A stretch of DNA of 53,859 bases from DATARR01 sp044868005 (GCA_044868005.1 JBIOVX010000116.1:1-53859), one strand, 5' to 3'. Counted from the stretch's first letter, positions 32,192-41,851 are shown. Numbers and translations: made by a program. Notes: a model not told the origin generated them from the letters alone.

Positions 32192-32602
32192 GTGGACGGC
32201 ACCGTTCTTTGGCATTCCACGGTCCCTGCTCCGCCCGCGCGGCTGCCGAAAGAGGCGGGCCGCCGAGAGAAAGCTCGCCACGGAAGCGCGCAGTCCGAGA
32301 CAGCGGAGGTCAACGTGGCGCGCGACTTCGTTCTCGCTGGCGCCTGTGGCGTCCCGACCGACGCCGCGGCGGTCGTCCTCAACGTCACCGCGGTGGAGCC
32401 CAACGCCACCGGCAGCTTGCAGATCTACAGGGCCGGCTCCACGCCGCTCGCCGGCGACGCCATCGTCCACTACCGCGCGGGCTTCACCCGGGCCGGCAAC
32501 CGTATCGTGACGCTGGGAGCGGGCGGCACCGTCACCGCTCTCGCGAAGCAGCCCGCCGGCACGGTGCATCTCATCCTCGACGTGGCGGGGTATTTCTTCT
32601 AA
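32192..32602 (+). pseudogene. C-terminal fragment of a secreted 'LDTR-type' surface domain protein
   Basis: The open frame from 32192 has no recognisable N-terminus. From about 32311 it encodes a familiar C-terminal domain: RDFVLAGACGVPTDAAAVVLNVTAVEP, GSLQIYRAG, HYRAGFTRAGNRIV and a closing TVHLILDVAGYFF. In intact proteins this domain follows a Y-R-x-L-D-T-R strand and a secreted body; both are missing here. The first 40 codons are low-complexity and lack a signal peptide. It is best read as the tail of a degraded gene, though a short expressed remnant cannot be excluded. Confidence 0.6.
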
Positions 32603-32769
32603 ACAGTCACCGCATATGCGCTGCATCGCTTGCTGGATGCGACCGCATTCCCCCCGTATATGCGCCGCATGCTCATTACCCGCGCCGGACGGCGCCGGGA
32701 CCTACAACCCGCGGGAGTGGTGTTCCGGCGCGGGAGGGTGGGGTGGAGGCCCCGCGCGGCCGGGTGGGA

Positions 32770-35445
32770 TCAGTCCATCCTGCCGAACCAGCCTCGCCGC
32801 TCCATCCACTTGGCCAACTCGAGGACCGGCGCGATGGTGGCCGCCAGCACGTTGACCCGCAGCCAGTCCGCGAAAGGCGGTGAATAGGTGCCGAATAGCT
32901 CGTGCGCGGCCGGCAGGTAGACGACGGCGGCCAGCAGCGCCAGCTCCCAGGCGATCGCCAGGTTCAGCCAGCGGTTGGCGAACGGGTGGCGCAGGGCGGA
33001 GTGGCGGTCGGAGCGGTAAAGGTAGGCCTTGTAGAACTGGATGAGCACGAGCAGGACGAACGTCATGGTCATCGCCTCTCTCAGGCCGCGGCCGGAGTGG
33101 AGGGCCCACGCGAAGAGACAGAGGTTGACCAGCGCCGACCAGATCCCGCCGATCAACATGAGGACGACGACCGGCCGGGTGAAGATGCCCCGGTGCGGAT
33201 CGCGCGGCGGCCGCTCCATCAAGTTCTCTTCCGGAGGATCGACGGCCAGCGCCAGCGCGGGAAAGCCGTCGGTGGCCAGGTTGACGTAGAGGATCTGCAC
33301 TGCCGAGAGCGGCAGCGGCAGGCCGGCGAGCGAAGCGCCCGCCATCAGGCCAATCTCGCCGATGTTCGAAGAAAGCAGGAACATCAGGTACTTCTTGATG
33401 TTGTCAAAGACCCCGCGTCCCTCCTCGACGGCCGCCACGATAGACGCGAAGTTGTCGTCCGTCAGGGTCATGTCGGCCGCTTCCTTGGTCACATCCGTGC
33501 CGGTTACGCCCATGGCGATGCCGATGTCCGCTTTCTTCAAAGCCGGCGCGTCGTTGACGCCATCGCCGGTCATGGCCACCGAGTGCCCCCGCTCCTGGAG
33601 CGCGGCGACGATCCGCAGCTTGTGGGCGGGAGAGACGCGGGCGTAGACCTCGATCGCCTCGATCTCGTGCGCGAGAGCGGCATCGTCCATGCCGTCGAGC
33701 TCCGCGCCGCTGACCGCGCGGCCGCTGCGCAGCACGCCCAGCTCGCGGGCGATCGCCTGGGCCGTGACCGGATGGTCGCCGGTGATCATCAACGGTTTGA
33801 TGCCGGCCCGTTCGCAGGTTTGGATGGCGTCCTTCACCTCCGGCCGCGGCGGATCGATCATGCCGGCGAGCCCGAGAAGGGTGAGACCGCGCTCCGCGTC
33901 CTCCTGCCTGGCGTCCCGTTTCCTGGCCACCGCGAGCACCCGCAGCGCGGATGCCGCCATGCTCTGCGTGGCGGCGCGGATCGCCTCGCGGCCAGCATCG
34001 TCGAGCGGCTCCTCGCCGGACTCCCCGAGCCGCCGCGCGCAGGTCTGGAGGATCACCTCGGGGGCGCCCTTGGCGAAGGCGGTCACGCCCTCGAGAGTCT
34101 CGTGCAGGGTCGTCATCCGCTTCGACTCGGAGGTGAACGGGATCTCGCTCACCCGGGGGCACCGCTCGTCGAGCTCGCGCTTGCCGATTCCGAGCTTGGC
34201 GGCGGCGACGACCAGGGCACCCTCCGTGGGATCGCCCCGGATCCGCCAGCCTGTTTCTCCATCGCTCTCGTCGCGAGCAAGATGGGCATCCGAGGCCAGC
34301 GCGGCGGCGCGGAGGAGTTCCAACACGGATTCCGGCGGCTCGACCTCTTCTCCATCCAGGAGGAGCGAGCCTTCCGGAGCGTAGCCGGCGCCGGTGATCT
34401 CGTAGGTGCGCCCGGCCACGTGAAGGCGCCGGACGGTCATCTCGTCTTTGGTGAGCGTGCCGGTCTTGTCCGAGCAAATGACCGAGACGCTGCCGAGCGT
34501 TTCGACCGCGGGCAGGCGGCGGATCAGGACGTGCCGCTTCACCATGCGCTGCACGCCCAGCGCCAGCGAGATGGTGACCACGGCCGGCAGGGCTTCCGGC
34601 ACCACGGCCACGGCGAGCGCGATGCCGGAAACCAGCATCTCCAGGAACGGCTGGCCGCGCAGCAGGCCGAGAGCCACGACGAGCAGGACGACGGCCAGGC
34701 CGGCGAGGGCGAGGATGCGGCCCACCCGGTCGAGGTTCCTCTGCAGCGGCGTCCGCTCCTCCTCCACGGACTCGAGCATCCGGGCGATGCGGCCGAACTC
34801 GGTCTCCATGCCGGTCCCGACCACCACCGCCCGGCCGCGCCCGTAGGTGGCGGCCGTGCCGGCCCAAATCATGTTCGTGCGGTCGCCCAGCTCGCGGTCC
34901 TGAGGCAGCGGAGCGGAGGTCTTGTCGACCGGCGCGGACTCGCCGGTGAGGGCCGACTCCTCGATCTTCAGATTCGCCGCCTCGAGGAGGCGGGCGTCGG
35001 CCGGGATGCGGTCACCGGCCTGGACGAGCAGGACGTCTCCCGGCACCAGGTCGCGCGCCGGCACCTCGCGCTCCTCGCCGCCGCGCACCACCGTGGCCGT
35101 GGGCGCGGCCATCCTGCGCAGGGCCTCGATGGCCCGCTCCGCGCGGAATTCCTGGAAGAATCCGAGGAGCACCGCGAGAAGCACGATCGCGGCGATGACC
35201 GCCGCCTCCAGGACGTCGCCGAGGAAGGCGGAGAGAGCGACGGCCGCGAGCAGCACGAGGATGAGGACGTTCTTGAACTGGGCGAGCAGGATCGCCCAGG
35301 GCGAGATCCGCCGCGCCGCCTGCAGCTCGTTGGGCCCGTGCTCCGCGAGCCGCCGCTCCGCCTCCTTCTCGGAGAGTCCGTGTGCCGGATCCGTCCCCAG
35401 CCGCTCCAGGACTTCCGAGATCTCTTGTCCGTGACAGCCGCTCAC
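32770..35445 (-). CDS. P2A-type cation-transporting ATPase (Ca2+-ATPase-like)
   Basis: The 891-residue P-type ATPase contains the cation-ATPase N-domain (EVLERLGTDPAHGLSEKEAERR), an actuator TGES at 167-170, the phosphorylation site DKTGT with Asp326, PEALPAVVTISLALG in the M4 transport segment, and the hinge TGDGVNDAPALKKADIGIAMG. About ten membrane helices are visible. PEALP in M4 and the N-terminal motif place it with SERCA/PMR1-like P2 ATPases, so Ca2+ or Mn2+ export is likely. The mycobacterial DosR-regulon ATPase CtpF belongs to the same broad P2 group. It is transcribed alone; the start at 35445 (MSGCHGQEISEV) follows GAGGTCCGGGTGAGC. Ion specificity cannot be read reliably from sequence. 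Confidence 0.92.
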   Translation of the reverse strand: MSGCHGQEISEVLERLGTDPAHGLSEKEAERRLAEHGPNELQAARRISPWAILLAQFKNVLILVLLAAVALSAFLGDVLEAAVIAAIVLLAVLLGFFQEFRAERAIEALRRMAAPTATVVRGGEEREVPARDLVPGDVLLVQAGDRIPADARLLEAANLKIEESALTGESAPVDKTSAPLPQDRELGDRTNMIWAGTAATYGRGRAVVVGTGMETEFGRIARMLESVEEERTPLQRNLDRVGRILALAGLAVVLLVVALGLLRGQPFLEMLVSGIALAVAVVPEALPAVVTISLALGVQRMVKRHVLIRRLPAVETLGSVSVICSDKTGTLTKDEMTVRRLHVAGRTYEITGAGYAPEGSLLLDGEEVEPPESVLELLRAAALASDAHLARDESDGETGWRIRGDPTEGALVVAAAKLGIGKRELDERCPRVSEIPFTSESKRMTTLHETLEGVTAFAKGAPEVILQTCARRLGESGEEPLDDAGREAIRAATQSMAASALRVLAVARKRDARQEDAERGLTLLGLAGMIDPPRPEVKDAIQTCERAGIKPLMITGDHPVTAQAIARELGVLRSGRAVSGAELDGMDDAALAHEIEAIEVYARVSPAHKLRIVAALQERGHSVAMTGDGVNDAPALKKADIGIAMGVTGTDVTKEAADMTLTDDNFASIVAAVEEGRGVFDNIKKYLMFLLSSNIGEIGLMAGASLAGLPLPLSAVQILYVNLATDGFPALALAVDPPEENLMERPPRDPHRGIFTRPVVVLMLIGGIWSALVNLCLFAWALHSGRGLREAMTMTFVLLVLIQFYKAYLYRSDRHSALRHPFANRWLNLAIAWELALLAAVVYLPAAHELFGTYSPPFADWLRVNVLAATIAPVLELAKWMERRGWFGRMD

Positions 35446-36051
35446 CCGGACCTCCTCGCCGCTCGCGTACCGCGGGCGCGGCTATCCTATCGGTGCCCAG
35501 CCGGCCGCATCCCACCTTTCCGCGCTCGCCAGCCCGCCCGAGATCGCGTATATCCGTCTCGGTGGCCTCGATCAGTGGGTGATGATACGTGGCGAGAGCC
35601 TCGCCAACCCGCTTTTGATCCTCCTGCACGGCGGGCCGGGCTTGAGCGAGACAGGTTTTTCGCCACTTCAATGCGCCGCTCGAGAAGAGCTTCACCGTCG
35701 TCTACGACCAGCGAGAGCCAAATGAGTCCATGACCTGCCGGCGAGCATATAGCCTCGCGGAGATTCCGGCGCCTTGCTACCTGCGGGCAGCGCCCCGCTT
35801 CGCCGGGTGGCGGTCGTACCCACCCCGCGGCAACGCGATCCCACCCCAGGGGAGATATATAAACCTTTCCTTCCGGGATCAAATTAGAGGTGGAGCATCA
35901 GGGTGGGAGGGCGTGTCGCCGCTACAACCTTTCGAAAGCCGCGTATGAGTCAGCCCGGCCACCTTAATCAAATGAACATGTCTATCTTGCTCTTCTGATC
36001 GCTCCCGGTACCCCGGACTGCAACAACTCTGGGAGGAAAGGGAGGAAACCC
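35446..36051. other. Long region without an intact gene, holding a hydrolase fragment and G-rich blocks
   Basis: After the hydrolase remnant (35537-35718), CCCACCCC occurs at 35819-35826 and 35840-35847. A markedly AT-richer stretch (GATATATAAACC near 35853, then CACCTTAATCAAATGAACATG near 35960) leads to the ribosome site GGGAGGAAAGGGAGGAAACC of the repeat protein. The AT-rich stretch is the likely promoter zone; no clear -35/-10 pair is visible. Confidence 0.5.
35537..35718 (+). pseudogene. Alpha/beta-hydrolase N-terminal fragment with frameshift
   Basis: The frame from 35537 encodes PEIAYIRLGGLDQWVMIRGE, then NPLLILLHGGPGLSETG, with the HGGPG oxyanion-hole motif of prolyl-iminopeptidase-like hydrolases. 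Near 35655 the homology jumps one frame to FRHFNAPLEKSFTVVYDQRE, which is the next conserved strand (normally VVYWDQRGAG). Nothing of the catalytic Ser/Asp/His region follows. It is a truncated, frameshifted relic. Confidence 0.75.
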
Positions 36052-39000
36052 ATGACAGTCAAAAGGTTAACCCGCGTCTGCCTGGCGCTGGCCGCCGCCG
36101 CCCTGCTCGGGCTCGGCGCCGCCCCGGCCCGGGCGGAGATCCAACCCTCGTCGGATGTCCTGATGCCATTCTTCGAAGTTGACCTCCGCGGCATCCCCGA
36201 GGTCTCCCGCACCGCGCTTTTCGCCCTCTGCAACGATAGCGACGACCCGGTGGACACCCTCATCACCATCCGGAGCAACTGGGGTATCCCGGTTCTCGAG
36301 GTGCCGCTGACGCTGCAGGGGGATCAGGTGTACACGGCCAACCTGCGCGACTGGCTCGTCGCCGGCAGGTTGCCCGCGACGACGCTTTCTGCCGAAGCGT
36401 TGGCGCACCTTCAGGCCGCCCTCTCGGGCCAGCCGTCGCCGCGCGACCAGAAGTACTACTCCACCCAGGTGGCCCCGGACCTCGCCGTCGGCGCCGTCAG
36501 CTTTCGCGCTCTCGGTCCCGGACACCGCGACGTCCTCTGGGGCGATTCCTTCGTCGTCGATCCCAAGATCGGCTTCGCCGAGGGCGAGACCTTGGTCAAC
36601 GTCGATCCCGCCGTGGAGTGCCTGCCCGAGTGCAAGCGCCACGGCATCCGGTTCCTCGAAGGGGGCGTCTTCGACGGCGGCACCGAGCTGATGATCTGGA
36701 CCAAGCGCAGAGGCGTGCCGTCCTCACTGTCCGAGCTGCCGGCCAACCAACAGATCGCCGCCGAGTTCAAGATCTACGACGAGTCCGGGCGCCTAATCGA
36801 CACGGTGCATCTCAGCCTGCTGCCGGTCCAGCGGCTCAAGATCGCCGATCTCGGCCTCAGCGAGCCATTCGGCTGGATCGACATCGTCACCGACACGGCG
36901 TCCTACATCACCGGGCACTTCAGCGCCAGCGACCGTTACAGCTCCGCTCTCCACGCCTGGTGCCTGCCCGAGGAGCTCGAGCCCCCGGGCCCCGGCATCC
37001 GCATCGAAAAGTTGACCAACGGTGCCGCGGCCGAACTGCCGACCGGCCCGAAGGTTCCGGCCGGCGGCACGATCCACTGGACCTACATCGTGACCAACAC
37101 CGGAGACGTGGACCTGACGAAGATCCTGGTGGCGGACAGCGACGACGTGCCGGTGATCTGCCCGCAGACCACCTTGGCCGTCGGTGAGTCCATGACCTGC
37201 GAGGCCAGCGGCATCGCCGCCGCTTGCCAGCACGCCAACACCGCCACGGCGACCGGCACGCCGCCCACCGGAGGAACGGTGAGCGATTCGGATATCAGCC
37301 ACTACTATGGTGAGCAGCAGGGATCCCTGTCGCTGAAGGCGATGATCAACGGCGACGACGCCAATACACCCCCAGGCCCCGAGTTGGTCTCCGGAGTTGC
37401 GGCTTCGTGGACATATACCGTCACCAACACCGGGTCCTTCAAGCTGTCCGGCATCACGGTGACGGATCAGCATGGATCTCCGGTGACCTGCCCGAAGGCG
37501 TCGCTCGATCCGGGTGAGTCGATGACCTGCACCGCGAGCGCCACCGCCATCGACGGGCCGCAAGCTTTCATGGCCACAGCCGAGGGTAAGATCGACTGTG
37601 GACCGCCGGTCTCCGCCAGCGATCCGACGCACTACAAGGGGCGTCCGCCGCAGGTGTCCATCAGCCTCAAGAAGTACACCAATGGCCAGGATGCGGATAC
37701 CCCGCAGGGACCCAGACTGCTCAAGGGGAGCAACGTTTTCTGGACCTACGTGGTGACCAACACCGGCGGCGTCGTGCTGAGCGGCGTCACGGTGACGGAC
37801 GACCGCGGCCTGGCCGTGAGCTGCCCGAAGACGGTCCTGCAGCCGGCGGAGTCCATGACCTGCACCGCGAGCGGCACAGCCGCGATGGGCCAGTACCGCA
37901 ACGTCGGCACGGCCACCGGCACGTCGCCCGGCGGACGCGACGTCTCAAGCCACGACCCCAGCCACTACTTCGGCTGGTGGCCCGCTATCGGTCTTGAGAA
38001 GCTCGTCAACGGCTTCGAGGCGGACACGCCGCCCTACCCGGAGGTCGCGGTGGGGAATGCCGTGCTCTGGACCTACATCGTGACCAACATCGGCGACACG
38101 GCGCTATCCTCGGTCAACGTCGTTGACGACCGCGGTGTGGTGGTGACCTGCCCGAAGACGGCCCTCCAGCCGGGTGAATCCATGACCTGCACGGCCGGCG
38201 GCACGGCCGTGGCGGGCCAGTACTGTAACGTCGGCACCGCCTCCGGCAGCGCCGAGGGAGAGAACGCCCAGGCCAGCGATCCGGCGTGCTACACCGGCGT
38301 CGTCCCGCGGATCACCATCGAGAAGCGTGTCAACGGCGAGGATGCCGACTTGCCGCCGGGGCCGGTAGTGCTCAAGGGCACCGCGGTGACCTGGACGTAC
38401 CTGGTGACCAACACCGGCGACACCGCCCTCACCAACATCAGAGTGACGGACGACAAGGGCGTGGCGGTGAGCTGTCCGAAGACCACCCTGCAGCCGGCTG
38501 AGTCGATGACCTGCACCGGCAGCGGCACGGCCACCCAGGGCCAGTACTGCAACCTCGGCATGGCCACGGGCACGCCGGCCACCGGGCCTCCTGCGGTGAC
38601 AGCCACCGATCCCGCCTGCCACCTCGGCGTCTGGCCGGAGATCAAGATCGAGAAGCTCACCAACGGCGAGGACGCCGACACACCGACCGGACCGACCATT
38701 GCCGTGGGTGACCCGGTCCTTTGGACCTACGTGGTGACCAACACGGGGGACATGCAGCTCTCGAGCGTCCAGGTCATCGACAGCAGGGGCGTGACGGTGA
38801 CCTGCCCCAAGACCGTGCTCGCGCCCAGCGAGTCCATGACCTGCACGGCCAGCGGCACCGCCACGGCGGGCCAGTACGCCAACATCGGCACGGCCAGCGG
38901 CTTGCCGGCGGGCTTCTCCGCCGTCACCGCGTCCGACCCCAGCCACTACTACGGCGGGACTCCGCCGAGCAACCAGGGCTGCACGCCCGGCTACTGGAAG

Positions 39001-39342
39001 AATCACACCGGCTCGTGGCCGCCGGCCGGCTACTCGCCGAGCCAAGCGGTGGACAGCGTCTTTGCCAACGTCAACACCTACTATCCCGCTCTCGGCAACG
39101 CGACGCTGCTCGCGGCGCTGAGCTTCGCCGGCGGCGCGGGAGGTGAGGGAGCGGCGGAGATCCTGCTGCGCGCCGCCGTGGCGGCCATGCTCAACGCCTC
39201 TCATCCGGGCGTCGCCTACCCCAGGACGGCGGCCGCGGTCATCGCGGACGTCAACACCGCGCTGCTGCAGAACCGTGACGCGATGCTAGCCCTGGCGGCG
39301 GCCCTCGACGCCGAAAACAACAGGGGCTGTCCGCTGAACTGA
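36052..39342 (+). CDS. Secreted surface protein with six DUF11-like repeats
   Basis: The 1,096-residue protein has a signal peptide (about 1-28, ending APARAE). The N-terminal domain (about 30-315) is all-beta (SSDVLMPFFEVDLRG, ALFALCNDSDDPVDTLITIRSNWG). Six tandem repeats of 105-111 residues follow, beginning near 319, 424, 535, 645, 753 and 863. Each opens like IEKLTNGEDADTP and contains WTYVVTNTGD, a CPKT-type Cys and an ESMTCTASGTA stretch, so two Cys per repeat could form a disulfide. The C-terminus carries NQGCTPGYWKNHTGSW and an Ala-rich helical end. It is probably a fibrous surface adhesin or matrix protein. The ribosome site GGGAGGAAACC fixes the start; a strong terminator follows at 39373. 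Confidence 0.85.
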   Translation: MTVKRLTRVCLALAAAALLGLGAAPARAEIQPSSDVLMPFFEVDLRGIPEVSRTALFALCNDSDDPVDTLITIRSNWGIPVLEVPLTLQGDQVYTANLRDWLVAGRLPATTLSAEALAHLQAALSGQPSPRDQKYYSTQVAPDLAVGAVSFRALGPGHRDVLWGDSFVVDPKIGFAEGETLVNVDPAVECLPECKRHGIRFLEGGVFDGGTELMIWTKRRGVPSSLSELPANQQIAAEFKIYDESGRLIDTVHLSLLPVQRLKIADLGLSEPFGWIDIVTDTASYITGHFSASDRYSSALHAWCLPEELEPPGPGIRIEKLTNGAAAELPTGPKVPAGGTIHWTYIVTNTGDVDLTKILVADSDDVPVICPQTTLAVGESMTCEASGIAAACQHANTATATGTPPTGGTVSDSDISHYYGEQQGSLSLKAMINGDDANTPPGPELVSGVAASWTYTVTNTGSFKLSGITVTDQHGSPVTCPKASLDPGESMTCTASATAIDGPQAFMATAEGKIDCGPPVSASDPTHYKGRPPQVSISLKKYTNGQDADTPQGPRLLKGSNVFWTYVVTNTGGVVLSGVTVTDDRGLAVSCPKTVLQPAESMTCTASGTAAMGQYRNVGTATGTSPGGRDVSSHDPSHYFGWWPAIGLEKLVNGFEADTPPYPEVAVGNAVLWTYIVTNIGDTALSSVNVVDDRGVVVTCPKTALQPGESMTCTAGGTAVAGQYCNVGTASGSAEGENAQASDPACYTGVVPRITIEKRVNGEDADLPPGPVVLKGTAVTWTYLVTNTGDTALTNIRVTDDKGVAVSCPKTTLQPAESMTCTGSGTATQGQYCNLGMATGTPATGPPAVTATDPACHLGVWPEIKIEKLTNGEDADTPTGPTIAVGDPVLWTYVVTNTGDMQLSSVQVIDSRGVTVTCPKTVLAPSESMTCTASGTATAGQYANIGTASGLPAGFSAVTASDPSHYYGGTPPSNQGCTPGYWKNHTGSWPPAGYSPSQAVDSVFANVNTYYPALGNATLLAALSFAGGAGGEGAAEILLRAAVAAMLNASHPGVAYPRTAAAVIADVNTALLQNRDAMLALAAALDAENNRGCPLN
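37006..38957 (+). repeat. Six tandem coding repeats of about 320-330 nt
   Basis: The six DUF11-like units are also similar at nucleotide level: short blocks such as GAGTCCATGACCTGCAC and GACCAACACCGGCG recur once per unit. Units 3-6 are most alike, pointing to recent duplication, while unit 2 is the most diverged. Such an array is prone to copy-number change and assembly collapse. Confidence 0.75.
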
Positions 39343-39372
39343 AGTTCCCCTCGCTGACCGAAAGCCGTTTTC

Positions 39373-39403
39373 CCCGGCGGCCATCCGCCGCCGGGTTTGT
39401 TTT
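39373..39403 (+). terminator. Rho-independent terminator of the repeat-protein gene
   Basis: CCCGGCGG (39373-39380) and CCGCCGGG (39388-39395) form a perfect 8-bp stem with a 7-nt loop, followed by TTTGTTTT. It lies 31 nt after the stop codon at 39342 and is the clearest intrinsic terminator in the window. Confidence 0.85.
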
Positions 39404-39437
39404 GAACGGCTGGACGTGTCAGTCGCGAAGCGGTCCT

Positions 39438-40709
39438 CTACAACAACGGCGACAGCGAGCGCGCCATTCGGTCTCCGAGCCGGTGCGGAAGGGGCCGGCG
39501 ACGCCAGCGGTCAGGCAGGATCTCCTCTGAAGTCTCCAGGTCGCGGCGGAAGATCCCCTCCATCGTGGCGCCGGTGGCGCGGTCGAGCACGACGAGGTTG
39601 CACTCGGCGTTGAAGACGAAGGAGCGGAAGTCGAGGTTGGTCGAGCCCAGCACGGAGACGTAGCCGTCGGCCACCAGGCTCTTGGCGTGGAGCACGTGGC
39701 CGCCGTACTCGAAGATGCGAACCCCGCGCGCCAGCAGGTCGGTGTAGTAGCCATGGGCGGCATGGCGCAGCAGCGGCACGTCCGTCCAGCCGGGAAGGAG
39801 CAGGCGAACGTCGACCCCGCGCGCGGCGGCCTCGCCGAGGACGTCGATGGCGAGGCGGCCCGGAGCGAAGTAGGCATTGGTGATCCAGACGGTGCGCCGC
39901 GCCGCGCCGACGATGGCCGCCAGCACCGCGGCCGACCCGGCGGCGCCCCGCCATGGACGCGAGTCGAGGAGGAGGATGCGCGCTCCCGGACTCTCAGCTT
40001 CCTCGGCCGCCAGCGGCTCGATGTCGAACGGCCGCCCGCCGGCGCGGTGCCAGCCTTCGGCGAAGACCACCGCCATCTCCCAGGCCGTAGGTCCTTCTAC
40101 GCGCACGTGGGTGTCGCGCCACGTCTGGCCGGGTCGCGGGCGCGGCGAGCCGTACTCCTCGCCGATGTTCATGCCGCCGGTGAACGCGACGCGGCGGTCG
40201 GCTACGAGGATTTTGCGGTGGTCGCGGAAGGGTTGGAACCACCAGAAGCGGCGGAAGAGAGGATTGAAGAGGCGCGCTTCGACACCCCGCCGCTGCATCT
40301 CGCGCCAGAACCCGGCCCGCGTCGCGAGCGAGCCCGCGGCGTCCGCCATGACACGGACGGCGGCGCCGCGCCGGGCGGCCGCCACCGCATCCTCCAGGAA
40401 GAGACGCCCTGTGGCGTCGTCCTTGAAGATGTAGGACTCGAGGAGAATCTCGCGCTCGGCGGCGAGCCCGGCCTTGCGCATGGCGGCGAAGGCGGTGGCG
40501 CCCTCGGTAAAGACCTCGACCCGGTTGCCGCCGAAGATCGGTCCGCGGTCGATGCGCCGCAGCAGGATCTCGAAGCCCGGATCCTCGACGCCCAGCGGCA
40601 ACGTGGCAGCGAGATTTCCGACGCGCCCGGCCCGCAGCTCGCGGGGGAGCCGCTCACCCTCGCGAGGATGTAGCAGCGGGCGGAAACGCCGGGCACGGCG
40701 AGCGCTCAT
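39438..40709 (-). CDS. Phospholipase D-family protein (cardiolipin synthase-like)
   Basis: The 423-residue protein has two complete HKD motifs: DHRKILVADRRVAFTGGMNIG (His164) and LHAKSLVADGYVSVLGSTNLD (His341). The pair and the spacing match ClsB/cardiolipin synthase-type PLDs, which transfer phosphatidyl groups between lipids at the inner membrane. The usual N-terminal membrane helices of ClsA are absent, as in ClsB. A final GRP...R-rich tail ends MARSLSPLL. It starts 24 nt after the end of the USP at 40734-41732 on the same strand and probably forms a unit with it, linking membrane-lipid remodelling to the stress block. The exact lipid substrates are unknown. Confidence 0.85.
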   Translation of the reverse strand: MSARRARRFRPLLHPREGERLPRELRAGRVGNLAATLPLGVEDPGFEILLRRIDRGPIFGGNRVEVFTEGATAFAAMRKAGLAAEREILLESYIFKDDATGRLFLEDAVAAARRGAAVRVMADAAGSLATRAGFWREMQRRGVEARLFNPLFRRFWWFQPFRDHRKILVADRRVAFTGGMNIGEEYGSPRPRPGQTWRDTHVRVEGPTAWEMAVVFAEGWHRAGGRPFDIEPLAAEEAESPGARILLLDSRPWRGAAGSAAVLAAIVGAARRTVWITNAYFAPGRLAIDVLGEAAARGVDVRLLLPGWTDVPLLRHAAHGYYTDLLARGVRIFEYGGHVLHAKSLVADGYVSVLGSTNLDFRSFVFNAECNLVVLDRATGATMEGIFRRDLETSEEILPDRWRRRPLPHRLGDRMARSLSPLL

Positions 40710-40733
40710 GGCCGGGAGAGACCGGTCCCGCCT

Positions 40734-41732
40734 TCAGGCGACGGGAGCCGGGTCGCCGTGCCAGGCGGGCGTCGTCCGCGCGAGGATCGCCTCGGCGATC
40801 CCCTCCTCGAAAGCGGCTTCCGGCGAGATCAGCAGCACGCTGCACGGCGCCTTGCGGGCGACCGTCGAGGCTACGCTCCCCAACATCAGACGATCCAACC
40901 CGCCTCGCCCGTGGGTGCCCAGCATGACGAGGTCGAAGGCCCGTTCGCTCAGCTCGCGGAGGATCTCGAACCGCGCCTCCCCGCCGAGCACGGCCGACTC
41001 CACCTCAAAGGGCGCGCCGGCCCGATTCGCCAGCACGAAGCGCCGCAGCTCCTCGCCGCTATGGCGCTCCGCCTCCTCGGAAGAGGCCTCGCCGTGCTCG
41101 CGATGCTGGAGCGCATCCATGAAGCTCAAGGCATAGACGGCCCGTACCTCGATCTCTCCGCCTTTCGCGACCTGAGCCAGCAGGTCCAGCCCACAGCGGA
41201 AGGAATCGGCCGACAGCGGTGACAGGTCGACGGGAGCCAGCACGCGCCGCGGCGGCACCGGCAGCTCGCCGCGCACCACGAGCACGGGGCAGGCGGCCTT
41301 GCGCAGCACCCGGTCCGCGGTCGAGCCGAGCAGTTCGGCGGCGAAGGGTCCGGAACCGGTGGCGCCGACCACGATCAGCTCGGCGGCGAGATTCCGCGCG
41401 GTGTCGATGAGGACGCGGTGAGGCTCCCCAGCCTTGACCTCCGCGCCCGCCAGCTCGGCCTCGGCGATGCCGAGCCGGCCGATCTGCTCGCGGAGCTTCT
41501 CCTCGCACGCGGCGCTCAGCTCTCCGGCGAAGTCCTCGCCCAAACCGGTCTCGAAACCGACGCGCGGTGGGAACGCGTGCACGAGGTGGACACGCGCCCC
41601 GGCGGCCCGCGCCACGGCGAGGCCCGCGCGCACGACCTGGTCGCTTTCTTCCTCAAGCGAGGTGCCGATCAGGATCGTGCGAAGCGGGCGATGACAACGT
41701 GCCGGTGCGGACATGCTGGTTTCAACGGTCAT
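40734..41732 (-). CDS. Tandem-domain universal stress protein, second subfamily
   Basis: The 332-residue protein has two UspA modules. Module 1 contains RTILIGTSLEEESDQVVRAGL and VVGATGSGPFAAELLGSTADR with a complete G-x2-G-x9-G-S ATP site. Module 2 contains MLGTHGRGGLDRLMLGSVAST and the tail FEEGIAEAILARTTPAW. It is a different subfamily from the USPs at 5156 and 43138: its N-terminus is longer and its tail differs. The same tail survives as fragments at 6168-6344 and 18129-18230. It is divergent from the BaeRF gene across a 232-nt region carrying site D, and it precedes the PLD gene. ATP-binding stress function is inferred from the family. Confidence 0.93.
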   Translation of the reverse strand: MTVETSMSAPARCHRPLRTILIGTSLEEESDQVVRAGLAVARAAGARVHLVHAFPPRVGFETGLGEDFAGELSAACEEKLREQIGRLGIAEAELAGAEVKAGEPHRVLIDTARNLAAELIVVGATGSGPFAAELLGSTADRVLRKAACPVLVVRGELPVPPRRVLAPVDLSPLSADSFRCGLDLLAQVAKGGEIEVRAVYALSFMDALQHREHGEASSEEAERHSGEELRRFVLANRAGAPFEVESAVLGGEARFEILRELSERAFDLVMLGTHGRGGLDRLMLGSVASTVARKAPCSVLLISPEAAFEEGIAEAILARTTPAWHGDPAPVA

Positions 41733-41851
41733 GGCACTCTCCTCTCCGGAAAATCGCCAATCTCAATGTACCGCGTCTGCTGGCGGTTTGCGACGCTTCT
41801 CCGGGTAGGCGCGGCCCGTCGTCAAAAGGGGGCCGGCCGGCTACCCGCCAG

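Noticed and set aside
36052..39342. A CRISPR-like or intergenic repeat array.
   Set aside because: The repeats are in frame, about 320 nt long, and encode protein modules; no short direct-repeat array was seen anywhere in the window.
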